Shown here: one piece after another, positions 17,716-26,268 of the stretch
Layout: every line of letters begins with the position of its first letter
How positions within the stretch are numbered: position 1 is the stretch's first letter
DNA from: Kribbella jiaozuonensis
Lineage (GTDB): Bacteria; Actinomycetota; Actinomycetes; Propionibacteriales; Kribbellaceae
Length of the DNA: 64,000 nt
NCBI RefSeq assembly: GCF_005233875.1
Contig: NZ_SZPZ01000003.1
Span: forward strand, 986,489 to 1,050,488
Reading direction: 5' to 3'
Notes under the pieces: model-generated
The model's input: the letters and a program-made list of their open reading frames with translations, nothing else
Databases searched by the model: none
Told to the model about the DNA's origin: nothing
Translations under genes and position numbers: made by a program

Positions 17716-18809
17716 AGCGTTGCTGCGGTCACGTCCCAGTCGTCCGGCAGGATCGGCGCGACCTCGACCGTGCTGTTCACGTCGACGAACGCGCCGGTGT
17801 CGATCGAATCGGTGATGGAGGCCATCACGTCGACGATGTGGAACGCCAGCGCCCCGGTCGCCCGGTGCGGCCGGCCGGCCCGGATCGCCCGCGCCATCTC
17901 CAGCACACCGGTACCGCGCTGGGCCACCGCCTTGGTCTCGGCGATGGTCTCCCAGTCGTCGGCACCGCGGCGACGGATCTTGATCTCACCGTCGAACCCG
18001 TTCGGGTCCGGTACGGCGAGCGTCGCGTCCGAGCCGGTGATCTCGACGAACCCGGCCCGCGACAGCGGCGAGTCGAAGCTGAAGATGCTCTGCGACGACT
18101 GACCCGACTCGAACTTCGCGATCGCGCTGACATGCGTCGGCACGGTCACGTCGAAATCGGTCCCCGCCAGCGGACCGGAGCCGATCGTGCGCTTCTCCTT
18201 CGACTTCGACCCGATCCCCGCGACCGCGGCGACCGGACCGAACAGCTGGACCAGCGTGGTCAGGTAGTACGGGCCGATGTCCCACAGCGGACCCGCGCCG
18301 TCGGAGAACAGGAACGCCGGGTTCGGGTGCCAGGACTCCGGGCCGGGGGACTGCATCAGCGTCAGCGCGGTCAACGGCGTACCGATGTCACCGCGCTCGA
18401 TGATGCGACGGGACTCCTGCAGACCCGGGCCCAGGATGGTGTCGGGTGCGCAGCCCAGCCGCACGCCCGCGTCCTGTGCCGTGGCCAGCAGCTTGAGCCC
18501 GCTGTCCTGGTCCAGCGAGAACGGCTTCTCGCTCCAGACATGCTTGCCTGCGGCAACCGCGGCCAGGGCCACCTCGACGTGCGCGATCGGGATGGTCAGG
18601 TTGACCACGATCTCGACGTCGGCGTTGTTCAGCACGACCTCGGGACCGCCGTGGGCCTCGATCCCGTACTCCTTGGCCTTCTCCGCGGCCGCTTCCGGCC
18701 GCAGGTCGCCGATCGCGACGACCTTCAGGTCCGGGAAGCTCTGCATGCTCTTGATGTAGGCGTCGGAGATGACTCCGGCGCCGATCACACCTACTCCGAC
18801 TGCTGTCAT
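17712..18809 (-). CDS. Gfo/Idh/MocA-family sugar dehydrogenase
   Basis: The 365-residue protein has an N-terminal Rossmann fold beginning GVIGAGVISDAYIKSM and continuing with VVNLTIPIAHVEVALAAVAAGKHVWSEKPFSL, the EKP motif holding the catalytic Lys. The C-terminal alpha/beta domain has WDIGPYYLTTLV. The family oxidises or epimerises sugars with NAD(P). It is coupled at both ends by 4-nt overlaps to the isomerase and the SGNH hydrolase, and so belongs to one operon. The exact sugar cannot be assigned. Confidence 0.88.
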   Translation of the reverse strand: MTAVGVGVIGAGVISDAYIKSMQSFPDLKVVAIGDLRPEAAAEKAKEYGIEAHGGPEVVLNNADVEIVVNLTIPIAHVEVALAAVAAGKHVWSEKPFSLDQDSGLKLLATAQDAGVRLGCAPDTILGPGLQESRRIIERGDIGTPLTALTLMQSPGPESWHPNPAFLFSDGAGPLWDIGPYYLTTLVQLFGPVAAVAGIGSKSKEKRTIGSGPLAGTDFDVTVPTHVSAIAKFESGQSSQSIFSFDSPLSRAGFVEITGSDATLAVPDPNGFDGEIKIRRRGADDWETIAETKAVAQRGTGVLEMARAIRAGRPHRATGALAFHIVDVMASITDSIDTGAFVDVNSTVEVAPILPDDWDVTAATL

Positions 18810-19555
18810 GCAGGCGCACCCTCTCCGGTCAGGAACGTGTAGCTGCCCTCGACCGCGTCGAAGATCTCGCCGGTGAAGTCGTCAAGTTCGACGACCCGCA
18901 GAGCAGCAGGCGCTGCCGCGAGGATCTCCCGGACCGCGATGACGCCGTCGCCGACCGCGACCTGGGCCTTGTTGTTCAGCGTGCCGTCGCCGTCCTTGAC
19001 GTGGATCGCCTTGACCCGGTCACCGAACTTGCCGAGCAGCGCCGGTACGTCGGCACCGCCGACCGCGGCCCAGTACGTGTCGACCTCGAGGATCACGTCG
19101 TCGGACAGGTTGTCGACCAGGATCTCCAGCCCGTGCGCGCCGCCGATCTTCGACTCGAGCTCGAACTGGTGGTTGTGGTAGCCGACCGTGATGCCGTGGT
19201 CGGCGGCCTCGATCGCGGCCTTGTTCAGCCCGTCGGCGATGACCTTGATGTCGTCCGCGTTCTGCCAGCGGGCGGGGTCGGTGTGCGGGTCGATCACCGT
19301 GCCGATGCCGAGGCGCTTCGCGGCGGCGTAGATCGGGCCGGCCTCGTCCCGCAGCAGGCCGGCGTGCGTGGTGGGGGCCGAGAGTCCGTGCTTGGGCAGC
19401 GCGTCGGCCAGACGGTCCGCGAAGGCGGTCACACCGAAGGGCTCGACCTTGGTGTAGCCGATCTCCGCGATGCGTGCCAGAGTGCCGTCGAAGTCCTCTT
19501 CGAGCTTGCCCCGGACCGTGTACAACTGGAGGGACAGGTGGTCCACTGCGACCAT
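18806..19555 (-). CDS. sugar phosphate isomerase/epimerase (xylose-isomerase-like TIM barrel)
   Basis: The 249-residue protein has a typical AP-endonuclease-2-like TIM barrel: LSLQLYTVRGKLEEDF at the start, GITVGYHNHQFELE, VILEVDTYWAAVGG and IHVKDGDG, whose Glu, His and Asp residues bind the metal. Such enzymes isomerise or epimerise keto-sugars or inositol derivatives, often beside a Gfo/Idh/MocA dehydrogenase as here. The ATG at 19555 has an AGGAG site. It is the first gene of the operon, and a LacI-type box lies about 60 nt upstream. Confidence 0.87.
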   Translation of the reverse strand: MVAVDHLSLQLYTVRGKLEEDFDGTLARIAEIGYTKVEPFGVTAFADRLADALPKHGLSAPTTHAGLLRDEAGPIYAAAKRLGIGTVIDPHTDPARWQNADDIKVIADGLNKAAIEAADHGITVGYHNHQFELESKIGGAHGLEILVDNLSDDVILEVDTYWAAVGGADVPALLGKFGDRVKAIHVKDGDGTLNNKAQVAVGDGVIAVREILAAAPAALRVVELDDFTGEIFDAVEGSYTFLTGEGAPA

Positions 19556-19614
19556 TGGTTTCTCCTTGTCGGCGGCGCGTCACCCGCTGCCCTGGGGTTT
19601 GCACCGACTGATAA

Positions 19615-19635
19615 GCCGAACCGGTTAAGTAACGA
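19615..19635 (-). promoter_or_regulatory. LacI-family operator in front of the sugar isomerase operon
   Basis: On the minus strand it reads TTACTTAACCGGTTCGG, centred on AACCGGTT (19619-19626). It shares TTACTWAACCGGTTC with the site upstream of the beta-mannosidase gene. It lies between the divergent isomerase operon and the LacI gene, as expected for a local operator. Confidence 0.62.
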
Positions 19636-19842
19636 CGGCAACGGTATCCCACCGAGCCCGGGCGGCACCACCCTCCGCCCAACCACTGGGCGGTCACCTG
19701 GGGCATTTCTCTCGGATTCCCGAGTTTGATCAAACGGTCACTTTGTGTGCTCAAGTGATGACAGGGTGTTCAGGTCAGGCGCACACTGAAGGATTCCGGA
19801 CCGACCGTCAGCGGTCCGGCCGCCCGTGAGGAGTGAAGCGTT

Positions 19843-20853
19843 GTGTCCCGTGTGACCATCAAGGAGATCGCCCGTCGCTGTGGTGTCTCCCAAGGCGCCG
19901 TCTCGTACGCCCTGAACAACCAGCCCGGGGTGTCGGAGGCCACCCGTGCACGTGTGCTGCAGGTCGCCGCGGAGCTGGAGTGGGTGCCCAACCGGGCTGC
20001 CCGCCAGTTGTCCGCCGCGCGCAGCGAGACGTTCGGGCTGGTGCTCGCGAGGTCGGCGCAGACCTTGATCGAGGAGCCGTACTTCATGGGCTTCGTCGGC
20101 GGCGTCGAGTCGGTCCTCGCGGAGAAGTCGTACGCGTTGGCCCTGCAGGTGGTGGCCGATCTCGACGAGGAGTTGGCGACGTACCGGAAGTGGGCGGCCG
20201 AGCGCCGGGTCGACGGGGTGATCGTCGTCGACCTCCGCGTCGCCGATCCCCGCCTTCCGGTACTGCGGAAGCTCGGTCTGCCGGCCGTGCTGGTCGGGGA
20301 TCCGGCGCTCGCGGACGGGATGCCGTGCGTCTGGACGGACGGTACGGCGGCAATGAACGCAGCGCTGGATCACGTCGCGTCGCTCGGGCATCGGGTGATC
20401 GCGCGGGTCGCGGGGCCACCGGAGTACGGCGATGTCTGGATCCGCGACCAGGCGTTCGAGCTGGCCACCCGGCGATTGTCGGTCGAGACCCGCATCCACC
20501 ACACCGACTACTCCGCCGCCCAAGGCGCCGCTGCCACGCGTGATGTCGTCACCGGCAGTCCGCGCCCGACCGCGATCATCTACGACAACGACCTGATGGC
20601 AGTGGCCGGCCTGGCCGTCATCCAGGGCCTCGGCCTGCGCGTGCCCGACGACATCACGCTGGTGGCCTGGGACGACTCGGCGCTGTGCCGGATCACCCAT
20701 CCCACACTCACGGCGCTCAGCCACAACATCGTCGGGTACGGCGCGGAAGTCACCCAGCGATTGCTGGCCCTGATCTCCGGCGCCCAACCCCAGGCCCATC
20801 TGTACTCGACGCCGTTGCTGATCATCCGCGACAGCTCAGCGCCGCCGACTTAG
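19843..20853 (+). CDS. LacI-family transcriptional repressor
   Basis: The 336-residue protein has an N-terminal HTH (VTIKEIARRCGVSQGAVSYALNNQPGVSEATRARVLQ) with a hinge helix NRAARQLSA, followed by a periplasmic-binding-like sugar domain ending in DDITLVAWDDSALCRITHPTLTAL. It starts with GTG, preceded by GAGGAG. It is divergent from the isomerase operon, with AACCGGTT boxes upstream of that operon and of the beta-mannosidase gene. It is thus the likely local repressor, released by a mannoside or its breakdown product (inference). A TTTGATCAAA palindrome lies in its own promoter region at 19727-19736. Confidence 0.9.
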   Translation: MSRVTIKEIARRCGVSQGAVSYALNNQPGVSEATRARVLQVAAELEWVPNRAARQLSAARSETFGLVLARSAQTLIEEPYFMGFVGGVESVLAEKSYALALQVVADLDEELATYRKWAAERRVDGVIVVDLRVADPRLPVLRKLGLPAVLVGDPALADGMPCVWTDGTAAMNAALDHVASLGHRVIARVAGPPEYGDVWIRDQAFELATRRLSVETRIHHTDYSAAQGAAATRDVVTGSPRPTAIIYDNDLMAVAGLAVIQGLGLRVPDDITLVAWDDSALCRITHPTLTALSHNIVGYGAEVTQRLLALISGAQPQAHLYSTPLLIIRDSSAPPT

Positions 20854-22934
20854 GAAGCTGTCACCGTGACCGGTACTCCGTTCACCGCGGCGGTACCGGC
20901 CACGGCGTCGGTGTAGCCGGCGTCGGTCACATCGTTCGCGCTCTGCCCCAGCACCTGATTCGCGATGGTGAGGCGGGCGCCGGGACGGTTGTGACCGAAG
21001 CCGTGCGGGAGGCTGACCACGCCGGGCATGATGTCGTTGCTAGAGGCAACTTCCACGGAGATCGAGCCGGCCGCGGAGGTGACCGTGACGAACTGGCCGT
21101 CGGTGAGCTCGCGTTCGGCGAGGTCGTCGGGATTCATCAGGAGCTGGTGCCGGGGCTTGCCCTTCACCAACCGCGCCGAGTTGTGCATCCACGAGTTGTT
21201 GTTGCGAAGGTGCCGCCGACCGATCAGCAGGAGTTGGCCGTCCAGCTCGTTGAGCGAATCCAGCCGGGGCAGGTCGTCCAGAATCATCCGCTGCGCCAGA
21301 TCGATCCGCTTCGACTTGTGATGCAGCGCGCCCGGGAGCGCCGGCTGCAACGGTCCGAGATCGATCCCGCCGGGCGACTTCCGCAGCTTCGCCACCGACA
21401 GCCGGTACGGCCCGATCCGCAGTCCGGCGTCCACGATCCTGCGCGGCGACACCCGCAGTCGAGCGGTCACCTCGACCCGCCGACGGCTCCACGACGTACG
21501 CCGTACGAACGCCAGCCCGAGGTCGCGGAAGATCTCCCAGTCGTGCCGGGCGTCCGCGGGCTTGGGCAGTACTGCGTCGTTCCAGCGCGCGGTGTTGCGT
21601 ACGGCGAGCTGGTGGAAGATCACGTCGTAGTGGTCCCGCTCGAGCGGCGGCGCCGGCGGCAGGATCACGTCCGCGTGCCGAGTGGTCTCGTTGATGTACG
21701 GATCGATCGCGACCATGAACTCCAGCGACTCGAGCGCCTCGTCCAGCTTCCGACCGCTCGGCGTCGACAGCACCGGGTTCCCGGCCACCGTCATCATGGC
21801 CCGGATCTGGCCGTCGCCCGGCGTCAGGATCTCCTCGGCCATCGTCGACACCGGCAGCTCGCCGCCGAACTCCGGCAGCCCGCGCACGCGGCTCTTCCAC
21901 ACCCCGATATGACCGCGTCCGAGTCCGAGGAGTGCGTTCACCGCCGGCCGCGGGAACATCGTCCCGCCCGGCCGATCCAGGTTGCCGGTGATGATGTTCA
22001 GCACCTGGATCGCCCATTGGCAGATCGCCCCGAACTGCTGCGTCGACACCCCGACCCGCCCGTAGCAAGCAGCCCGGTCAGCCTCGGCGAACTCACGAGC
22101 GACCCGCCGGATCACCTCCGCCGGGATGCCGGTGATCCCCGCCGCCCGCTCCGGCGTCCATGCCTCGACCACGGCCTCGACCGTCTCCAGCCCGTCGACG
22201 TACTCCGCGGGACGCGCGGCGCCCAGCGAGATCACCTCATGGATCAGCGCGAGCAGGAACGCCGCGTCGGTCCCCGGCCGGACGAACTGGTGCTCGTCGG
22301 CGACCGCCGCCGTCTCGGTCCGCCGCGGATCGATGACGACGACCTTCCCGCCGCGCTTCCGCACGTCCTTCAGCCGCCGCCCGAACCCGGGCGCCGTCAT
22401 CATGCTGCCGTTCGACGCCATCGGATTCGCACCGAGCATCAGCAGGTACGACGTCCTGTCGATGTCCGGCACCGCGACCATCAACTGATGCCCGTACAGC
22501 AGGTACGACGACAGCATGTGCGGCAGCTGGTCGATCGACGTCGCGCTGAACTTGTTCCGGGTCCGCAGCTGCCTGACCATCGTCGGCATGTGCGTGAGCG
22601 CGCCGAGACTGTGCACGTTCGGGTTGCCGAGGTAGACGCCGATCGAGTTGCGTCCGTGCTCCTTCTGGATCCCGGTGAACTTGTCGACCACGAGCTCGTA
22701 CGCCGCGTCCCACCCGATCTCCTGCCAGCCGTCGGGCGTCCGCCGTACCGGCGTGGTCAACCGGTCGGGGTCCTCCTGGAGGTCACGAAGCGCGACCGCC
22801 TTCGGGCAGATGTGACCGTGGGACAGCGGGTCCGATTCGTCGCCGCGGATGTCGGTGACCCGCCCGTTCTCGACGGTGACGAGCACGCCGCAGATCGCTT
22901 CACACAGGTTGCACGAGGTCCGCCGTACGGTCAT
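20850..22934 (-). CDS. molybdopterin (bis-MGD) oxidoreductase with one [4Fe-4S] cluster
   Basis: The 694-residue protein begins with the CxxCxxxC cluster motif (Cys 8, 11 and 15) and a fourth Cys at 43 followed by P-K, as in formate dehydrogenase and assimilatory nitrate reductase catalytic chains. Further motifs are LMLGANPMASNG, VVVIDPRRTETA, IITGNLDRPGGTMFP and a C-terminal molybdopterin-binding domain (LLMNPDDLAERELTDGQFVTV). No Tat signal is seen, so it is likely cytoplasmic. Its electron partner is not adjacent and its substrate is unknown. A molybdate uptake operon lies 14 kb away in this window. It overlaps the LacI gene by 4 nt at the convergent ends. Confidence 0.88.
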   Translation of the reverse strand: MTVRRTSCNLCEAICGVLVTVENGRVTDIRGDESDPLSHGHICPKAVALRDLQEDPDRLTTPVRRTPDGWQEIGWDAAYELVVDKFTGIQKEHGRNSIGVYLGNPNVHSLGALTHMPTMVRQLRTRNKFSATSIDQLPHMLSSYLLYGHQLMVAVPDIDRTSYLLMLGANPMASNGSMMTAPGFGRRLKDVRKRGGKVVVIDPRRTETAAVADEHQFVRPGTDAAFLLALIHEVISLGAARPAEYVDGLETVEAVVEAWTPERAAGITGIPAEVIRRVAREFAEADRAACYGRVGVSTQQFGAICQWAIQVLNIITGNLDRPGGTMFPRPAVNALLGLGRGHIGVWKSRVRGLPEFGGELPVSTMAEEILTPGDGQIRAMMTVAGNPVLSTPSGRKLDEALESLEFMVAIDPYINETTRHADVILPPAPPLERDHYDVIFHQLAVRNTARWNDAVLPKPADARHDWEIFRDLGLAFVRRTSWSRRRVEVTARLRVSPRRIVDAGLRIGPYRLSVAKLRKSPGGIDLGPLQPALPGALHHKSKRIDLAQRMILDDLPRLDSLNELDGQLLLIGRRHLRNNNSWMHNSARLVKGKPRHQLLMNPDDLAERELTDGQFVTVTSAAGSISVEVASSNDIMPGVVSLPHGFGHNRPGARLTIANQVLGQSANDVTDAGYTDAVAGTAAVNGVPVTVTAS

Positions 22935-22969
22935 CCACTCAAACTACCCTTGGGTAAGGAGACCCGCCA

Positions 22970-23482
22970 TCAGTCGAAGACGGCCTCGTCGAGCCGGCCG
23001 AGGATCGCGTCGACCGTCTCGCCGACCGACAGGTCGGAGTTGTCCAGCCACAACCCACGCCGCGGACTGAACGCGTGCAGCTCGTAGTCGAGCTCGTCGA
23101 CCAGATGATGCGCGCCACCGAGCCGGCCGGAGATGACCTCGGGCCGCGGTGTCAGTACGACGAGATAGCGCGGGCGGGTCCGGATGCCGTCGAGGAACTC
23201 GCGCAGCAGTTCACCGATCACGACGTCCTGCAGTACGACGGTGAAACCCGCCTTCGCGTACTCGTCGGCGGCCATACAGGCGAGCCGGTAGCGGAGCTGA
23301 AGCTGACGCTGCGCTTCGAGTACGTCGTCGGCCATCGAGGCCTGTCCGCTGACGATCATCCGCCGGAAAACATCCCCCCGCAGATGCACGCCGTACTGGA
23401 ATCTTTCGGCCAGCATCTGGGACACCGACGACTTCCCCGCCGCCATGATTCCACTGACGACGATCACCCCCTCGGACTCCAT
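22970..23482 (-). CDS. small P-loop kinase / AAA-type ATPase (phosphotransferase-like)
   Basis: The 170-residue protein starts with VIVVSGIMAAGKSSVSQMLAERF, a Walker A motif (GIMAAGKSS) near the N-terminus. It continues with LRGDVFRR, typical of chloramphenicol phosphotransferase and zeta-toxin-like nucleotide kinases, and TVVLQDVVIGELL. It is a single domain of the size of shikimate, adenylate or chloramphenicol phosphotransferase-type kinases. The substrate is unknown. It sits 35 nt upstream of the molybdopterin oxidoreductase start on the same strand, so co-transcription is possible. Confidence 0.72.
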   Translation of the reverse strand: MESEGVIVVSGIMAAGKSSVSQMLAERFQYGVHLRGDVFRRMIVSGQASMADDVLEAQRQLQLRYRLACMAADEYAKAGFTVVLQDVVIGELLREFLDGIRTRPRYLVVLTPRPEVISGRLGGAHHLVDELDYELHAFSPRRGLWLDNSDLSVGETVDAILGRLDEAVFD

Positions 23483-23554
23483 GCGGTGATCGTGCCACGT
23501 GGCGCAAGGTTTTGAACCGGTCGCGGCGATTCTTCTCCGAAAACCCCAGTTTTG

Positions 23555-24166
23555 TCAGGGCTTTTCGGTCATCAGTGAGTCCAAGTGGCGGCGCATCAGC
23601 TGTCGTAGCCGGGCCGGCGTCGTGCGGTCCGGCTGGATCGCGGCGTGCAACGCGAGGCCGTCGAGCAGAGCATGCAGCAGCTCGACCTCGCGACGCAGAT
23701 CGAGACCGTCCTTGAGCACGCCGGCGTCGGCGAGCGAATGCAGCAGCGAGTCGCACAGTTGGCGCAGTCCGTTGTGCACGGTGTCGACGTGTTCCTGCAG
23801 GGTGCCGGCATCCGATTCGGCCCGGGCCTGCGCCATGAACGCGAGCCAGACATCGAACTCGGCGCGGCGCTCGGCGTCCAGCGGCAGCACCTCGTCGAGA
23901 TAGCGCAGTACGACGGTCTGCACACTGCCGCCCTTGGGCTCGATCGCGCTGATCCGCTCGGTCACCCGGCGGGAGACCAGGTCCATCGCGAAGCTGAGCA
24001 AACCGTCCTGGTCCGGAAAGTAGTAGCGGACCGCGCCGGCCGACCAGCCCGCCTCGGTGGCGATGGTCCGGACCGATGCGGCCCGGATCCCGTCCCGACG
24101 GACGACCCGCCACAGCGCCTCGGCGATCTCCTCGCGGCGGGCGTCGTGGTCGACGATCTTCGGCAT
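23555..24166 (-). CDS. TetR-family transcriptional regulator
   Basis: The 203-residue protein has an N-terminal TetR HTH (REEIAEALWRVVRRDGIRAASVRTIATEAGWSAGAVRYYFPDQDGLL) followed by a ligand domain resembling the BetI-type C-terminal fold. It is divergent from a small membrane-protein gene. Two copies of a quasi-palindrome (AGCACAGTCGTGTT and AACACAGTCGTGCT) lie between them, so it probably represses both. The ligand is unknown. Confidence 0.88.
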   Translation of the reverse strand: MPKIVDHDARREEIAEALWRVVRRDGIRAASVRTIATEAGWSAGAVRYYFPDQDGLLSFAMDLVSRRVTERISAIEPKGGSVQTVVLRYLDEVLPLDAERRAEFDVWLAFMAQARAESDAGTLQEHVDTVHNGLRQLCDSLLHSLADAGVLKDGLDLRREVELLHALLDGLALHAAIQPDRTTPARLRQLMRRHLDSLMTEKP

Positions 24167-24178
24167 GTGGTCCTTTTT

Positions 24179-24219
24179 AGCACAGTCGTGTTAGTGTCGT
24201 TTTACAACACAGTCGTGCT
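24179..24219. promoter_or_regulatory. twin TetR operators between divergent genes
   Basis: Site 1 (24179-24192) is AGCAC-AGTC-GTGTT and site 2 (24206-24219) is AACAC-AGTC-GTGCT. They share the core CACAGTCGTG, each is a quasi-palindrome, and their centres are 27 bp apart. The first begins 13 nt upstream of the TetR start codon. Confidence 0.65.
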
Positions 24220-24244
24220 GAAAAACCTCGGGAGGGTGAACGAC

Positions 24245-24781
24245 GTGCTGGTCGCTGTGATCGCCGGGTGTGAGATCGGGTTCTGGGTGCTGCTCGCCGC
24301 AGGCCTGGTCACGCGGTACCTGCTCAAGCTGCCGAAGGCCGGGATGGTTCTGCTGGCCGGCGTACCACTGGTCGACGTGGTCATGCTGGTCGCGAGCGTG
24401 ATCGACATCCACCGCGGCGCCGAGCCGGCGTTCAAGCATTCCCTGGCCGCGATCTTCATCGGCGTCAGCGTCGGCTTCGGTCACCAGACGCTGAAGTGGG
24501 CGGACGGGTGGGCCGCGCACTACCTCGGCGGTGCGCCGCGTCCGGTGAAGCCGCCGAAGCGCGGCCCCGAGCGGGCTCGCCGCGAGCGGGCCGGCTGGTT
24601 CCGGCACCTGCTCGCGTACGTCGTCGGTGTCGGCATCATGATCGGACTCGGCCTGCTCTCGGGTCGCGGGTACGACGCGGTGCTCGCGCCGGCCGGGACG
24701 TGGACGCTCGTGCTCGTGATCGACGCGATCGTGTCGTTCAGCTACTCGTTCGAGCGCGACCGCGAGAAGCAGTCGGTCTGA
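24245..24781 (+). CDS. four-helix integral membrane protein under divergent TetR control
   Basis: From the GTG at 24245 (GGGAGG 9 nt upstream) this gives 178 residues with two pairs of hydrophobic helices: one pair at the N-terminus (VIAGCEIGFWVLLAAGLVTR and GMVLLAGVPLVDVVMLVASV) and one at the C-terminus (LLAYVVGVGIMIGLGLLSG and TLVLVIDAIVSFSYSF). A basic Lys/Arg/Pro-rich loop separates them. In-frame codons upstream run through the operators and the TetR gene and are not credible. I do not recognise the family. The TetR arrangement suggests an inducible envelope protein. Confidence 0.72.
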   Translation: MLVAVIAGCEIGFWVLLAAGLVTRYLLKLPKAGMVLLAGVPLVDVVMLVASVIDIHRGAEPAFKHSLAAIFIGVSVGFGHQTLKWADGWAAHYLGGAPRPVKPPKRGPERARRERAGWFRHLLAYVVGVGIMIGLGLLSGRGYDAVLAPAGTWTLVLVIDAIVSFSYSFERDREKQSV

Positions 24782-24821
24782 CCTCCCCGGTCCGCGCGGT
24801 TACTCGTCGTACATTTCCTGC

Positions 24822-25463
24822 ATGACGACGGTAGGGCGGATCTGGGCTGCGGTGACCGCGGCGGTGGTGGTGTGCGGGCTCGTCGTACAACTCTTCGTGA
24901 CGGCGAGCGGGCACGAGGGATTCTTCCCGGACAACCCGGAGCGCGTGTTCAACGTGTTCGCGTACTTCACGATCCAGTCGAACCTGCTGCTCGGCGGTAC
25001 GGCGCTGGTGCTCGCGTTGCAGCCGGATCGGTCGGGCGGGGAGCTGTTCAAGACCCTGCGGCTGAACGGCGTGCTGTGCATCGCGGTGACCGGGATCGTG
25101 TACCACGCGGTGCTCGCGCGTGACGCCGACTTCCACGGCTGGGCGCAGGTCGCGAACTTCCTGCTGCACACCGTCGCGCCGGTCGTCGGCGTACTGGGTT
25201 GGCTGCTCTTCGGGCCGCGCGGCCTCACCGACTGGCGGATCGTCGGCTGGTCCGTCGTGTACCCGCTGCTGTGGCTGGTGTTCACGCTGGTCCGCGGCGC
25301 GTTCGTCGGGTTCTATCCGTACCCGTTCGTGAACGTCGACGAGCACGGGTACGGAAAGGTGTTGCTGAACTGTCTGCTGGTGGCGGTACTCTTCCTGGCT
25401 CTGGCGGCCGGGGCGACCACTCTCGATCGCCGGTTGCGTCGGAAGACAACCGTCGAAAGGTAG
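24822..25463 (+). CDS. Pr6Pr-family membrane protein
   Basis: The 213-residue protein has six predicted membrane segments. Diagnostic pieces are VFNVFAYFTIQSNLLLGGTALVLAL, NGVLCIAVTGIVYHAVL, NFLLHTVAPVVGVLGWLLFGP and FVGFYPYPFVNV, which match the Pr6Pr (FAR-17a/AIG1-like) family of actinobacterial membrane proteins of unknown function. It is followed 4 nt later by a methyltransferase gene, so the two form an operon. Confidence 0.78.
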   Translation: MTTVGRIWAAVTAAVVVCGLVVQLFVTASGHEGFFPDNPERVFNVFAYFTIQSNLLLGGTALVLALQPDRSGGELFKTLRLNGVLCIAVTGIVYHAVLARDADFHGWAQVANFLLHTVAPVVGVLGWLLFGPRGLTDWRIVGWSVVYPLLWLVFTLVRGAFVGFYPYPFVNVDEHGYGKVLLNCLLVAVLFLALAAGATTLDRRLRRKTTVER

Positions 25464-25467
25464 ACCC

Positions 25468-26118
25468 GTGCTGGTGACCTCGCGCTCGTACGCCGAGTAC
25501 GAAGCGATGTTCGACCTGAAGGAACTCCCGGACTCCATCCTCGACTGCTGCGCCGGCGGCGCGAGCTTCACCGCGGAGGCCGCCGAGCGTGGCGTCGACG
25601 CGATCGCCGCCGACCCGGCGTACGAGCTGGAGACCCCCGAACTCGTCGACAGCGTCCGGAAGAGCCTGCCGGCGACGTCGGGAATCGTCGACGAGCACCA
25701 GGGGAGTTTCGTCTGGCACTGGTACGGATCCCCGGAGCGGAAGGACCAGTACCGGATCGAGGCCGCCGACCGGTTCCTGCAGGACGTGATGGCGGCGCCG
25801 GAGCGGTACGTCGCCGCCGGCCTGCCGGACCTGCCCTTCGGCGACCGTCGCTTCGAGCTGGTGCTCTGCTCGCACCTGCTCTTCACCTGGTCGGACAAGT
25901 ACGACCGCGCGTGGCACGAGGCTGCTCTGCGCGAGTTGATCCGGGTCAGCAACTCCGAGGTCCGGATCTTCCCGCTGGTACAACAGGGAGCCGGCGATCC
26001 GATCCCCTGGTTGCCCGAGGTGCTCAACTCCCTCGAGGGCGTGACGACCCAGATCCGCAAGGTGCCCTACGAGTTCCAGGTCGGCGCCAACGAGATGCTG
26101 GTCATCACCCGCAACTGA
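25468..26118 (+). CDS. class I SAM-dependent methyltransferase-like protein
   Basis: The 216-residue protein contains SILDCCAGGASFTAEAAERG, a Gly-rich SAM-binding loop of the form DxCxGxxxF, and LPFGDRRFELVLCSHLLFTW, the post-motif II region of Rossmann methyltransferases. The substrate is unknown. It starts with GTG at 25468, 4 nt after the stop of the membrane-protein gene, with GAAAGG upstream. A strong inverted repeat follows its stop. Confidence 0.75.
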   Translation: MLVTSRSYAEYEAMFDLKELPDSILDCCAGGASFTAEAAERGVDAIAADPAYELETPELVDSVRKSLPATSGIVDEHQGSFVWHWYGSPERKDQYRIEAADRFLQDVMAAPERYVAAGLPDLPFGDRRFELVLCSHLLFTWSDKYDRAWHEAALRELIRVSNSEVRIFPLVQQGAGDPIPWLPEVLNSLEGVTTQIRKVPYEFQVGANEMLVITRN

Positions 26119-26128
26119 CGATTCTGGT

Positions 26129-26189
26129 GCTTCCCGCTCATCGCGATCACGGATGAGTTTGCGCCTACCCGCCACGATGAGCGGGAAGC
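26129..26189. terminator. 15-bp perfect inverted repeat after the methyltransferase gene
   Basis: Arms GCTTCCCGCTCATCG (26129-26143) and CGATGAGCGGGAAGC (26175-26189) pair perfectly, with a 31-nt loop. It lies 10 nt after the methyltransferase stop, between two convergent genes, so it most likely terminates transcription in both directions. Confidence 0.6.
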
Positions 26190-26201
26190 GGTCCAGGTGT
26201 G

Positions 26202-26243
26202 CTGGGCAGGTGGCGGGAGGACGGTCTACCGTCACCTACCCAG
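26202..26243 (-). terminator. terminator hairpin of the LysM/Rpf-like gene
   Basis: Arms CTGGGCAGGTG (26202-26212) and CACCTACCCAG (26233-26243) pair with one mismatch and enclose an inner ACGGT/ACCGT hairpin. It starts 25 nt past the stop of the LysM gene on the minus strand. Confidence 0.55.
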
Positions 26244-26268
26244 CGGCAGTGCCGGGTCAGTTGCAGGG

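Noticed and set aside
20685..23087. 800-codon plus-strand frame opposite the molybdopterin oxidoreductase
   Set aside because: Low-complexity His/Arg/Pro/Val composition; the opposite strand encodes a recognisable enzyme with an Fe-S motif.
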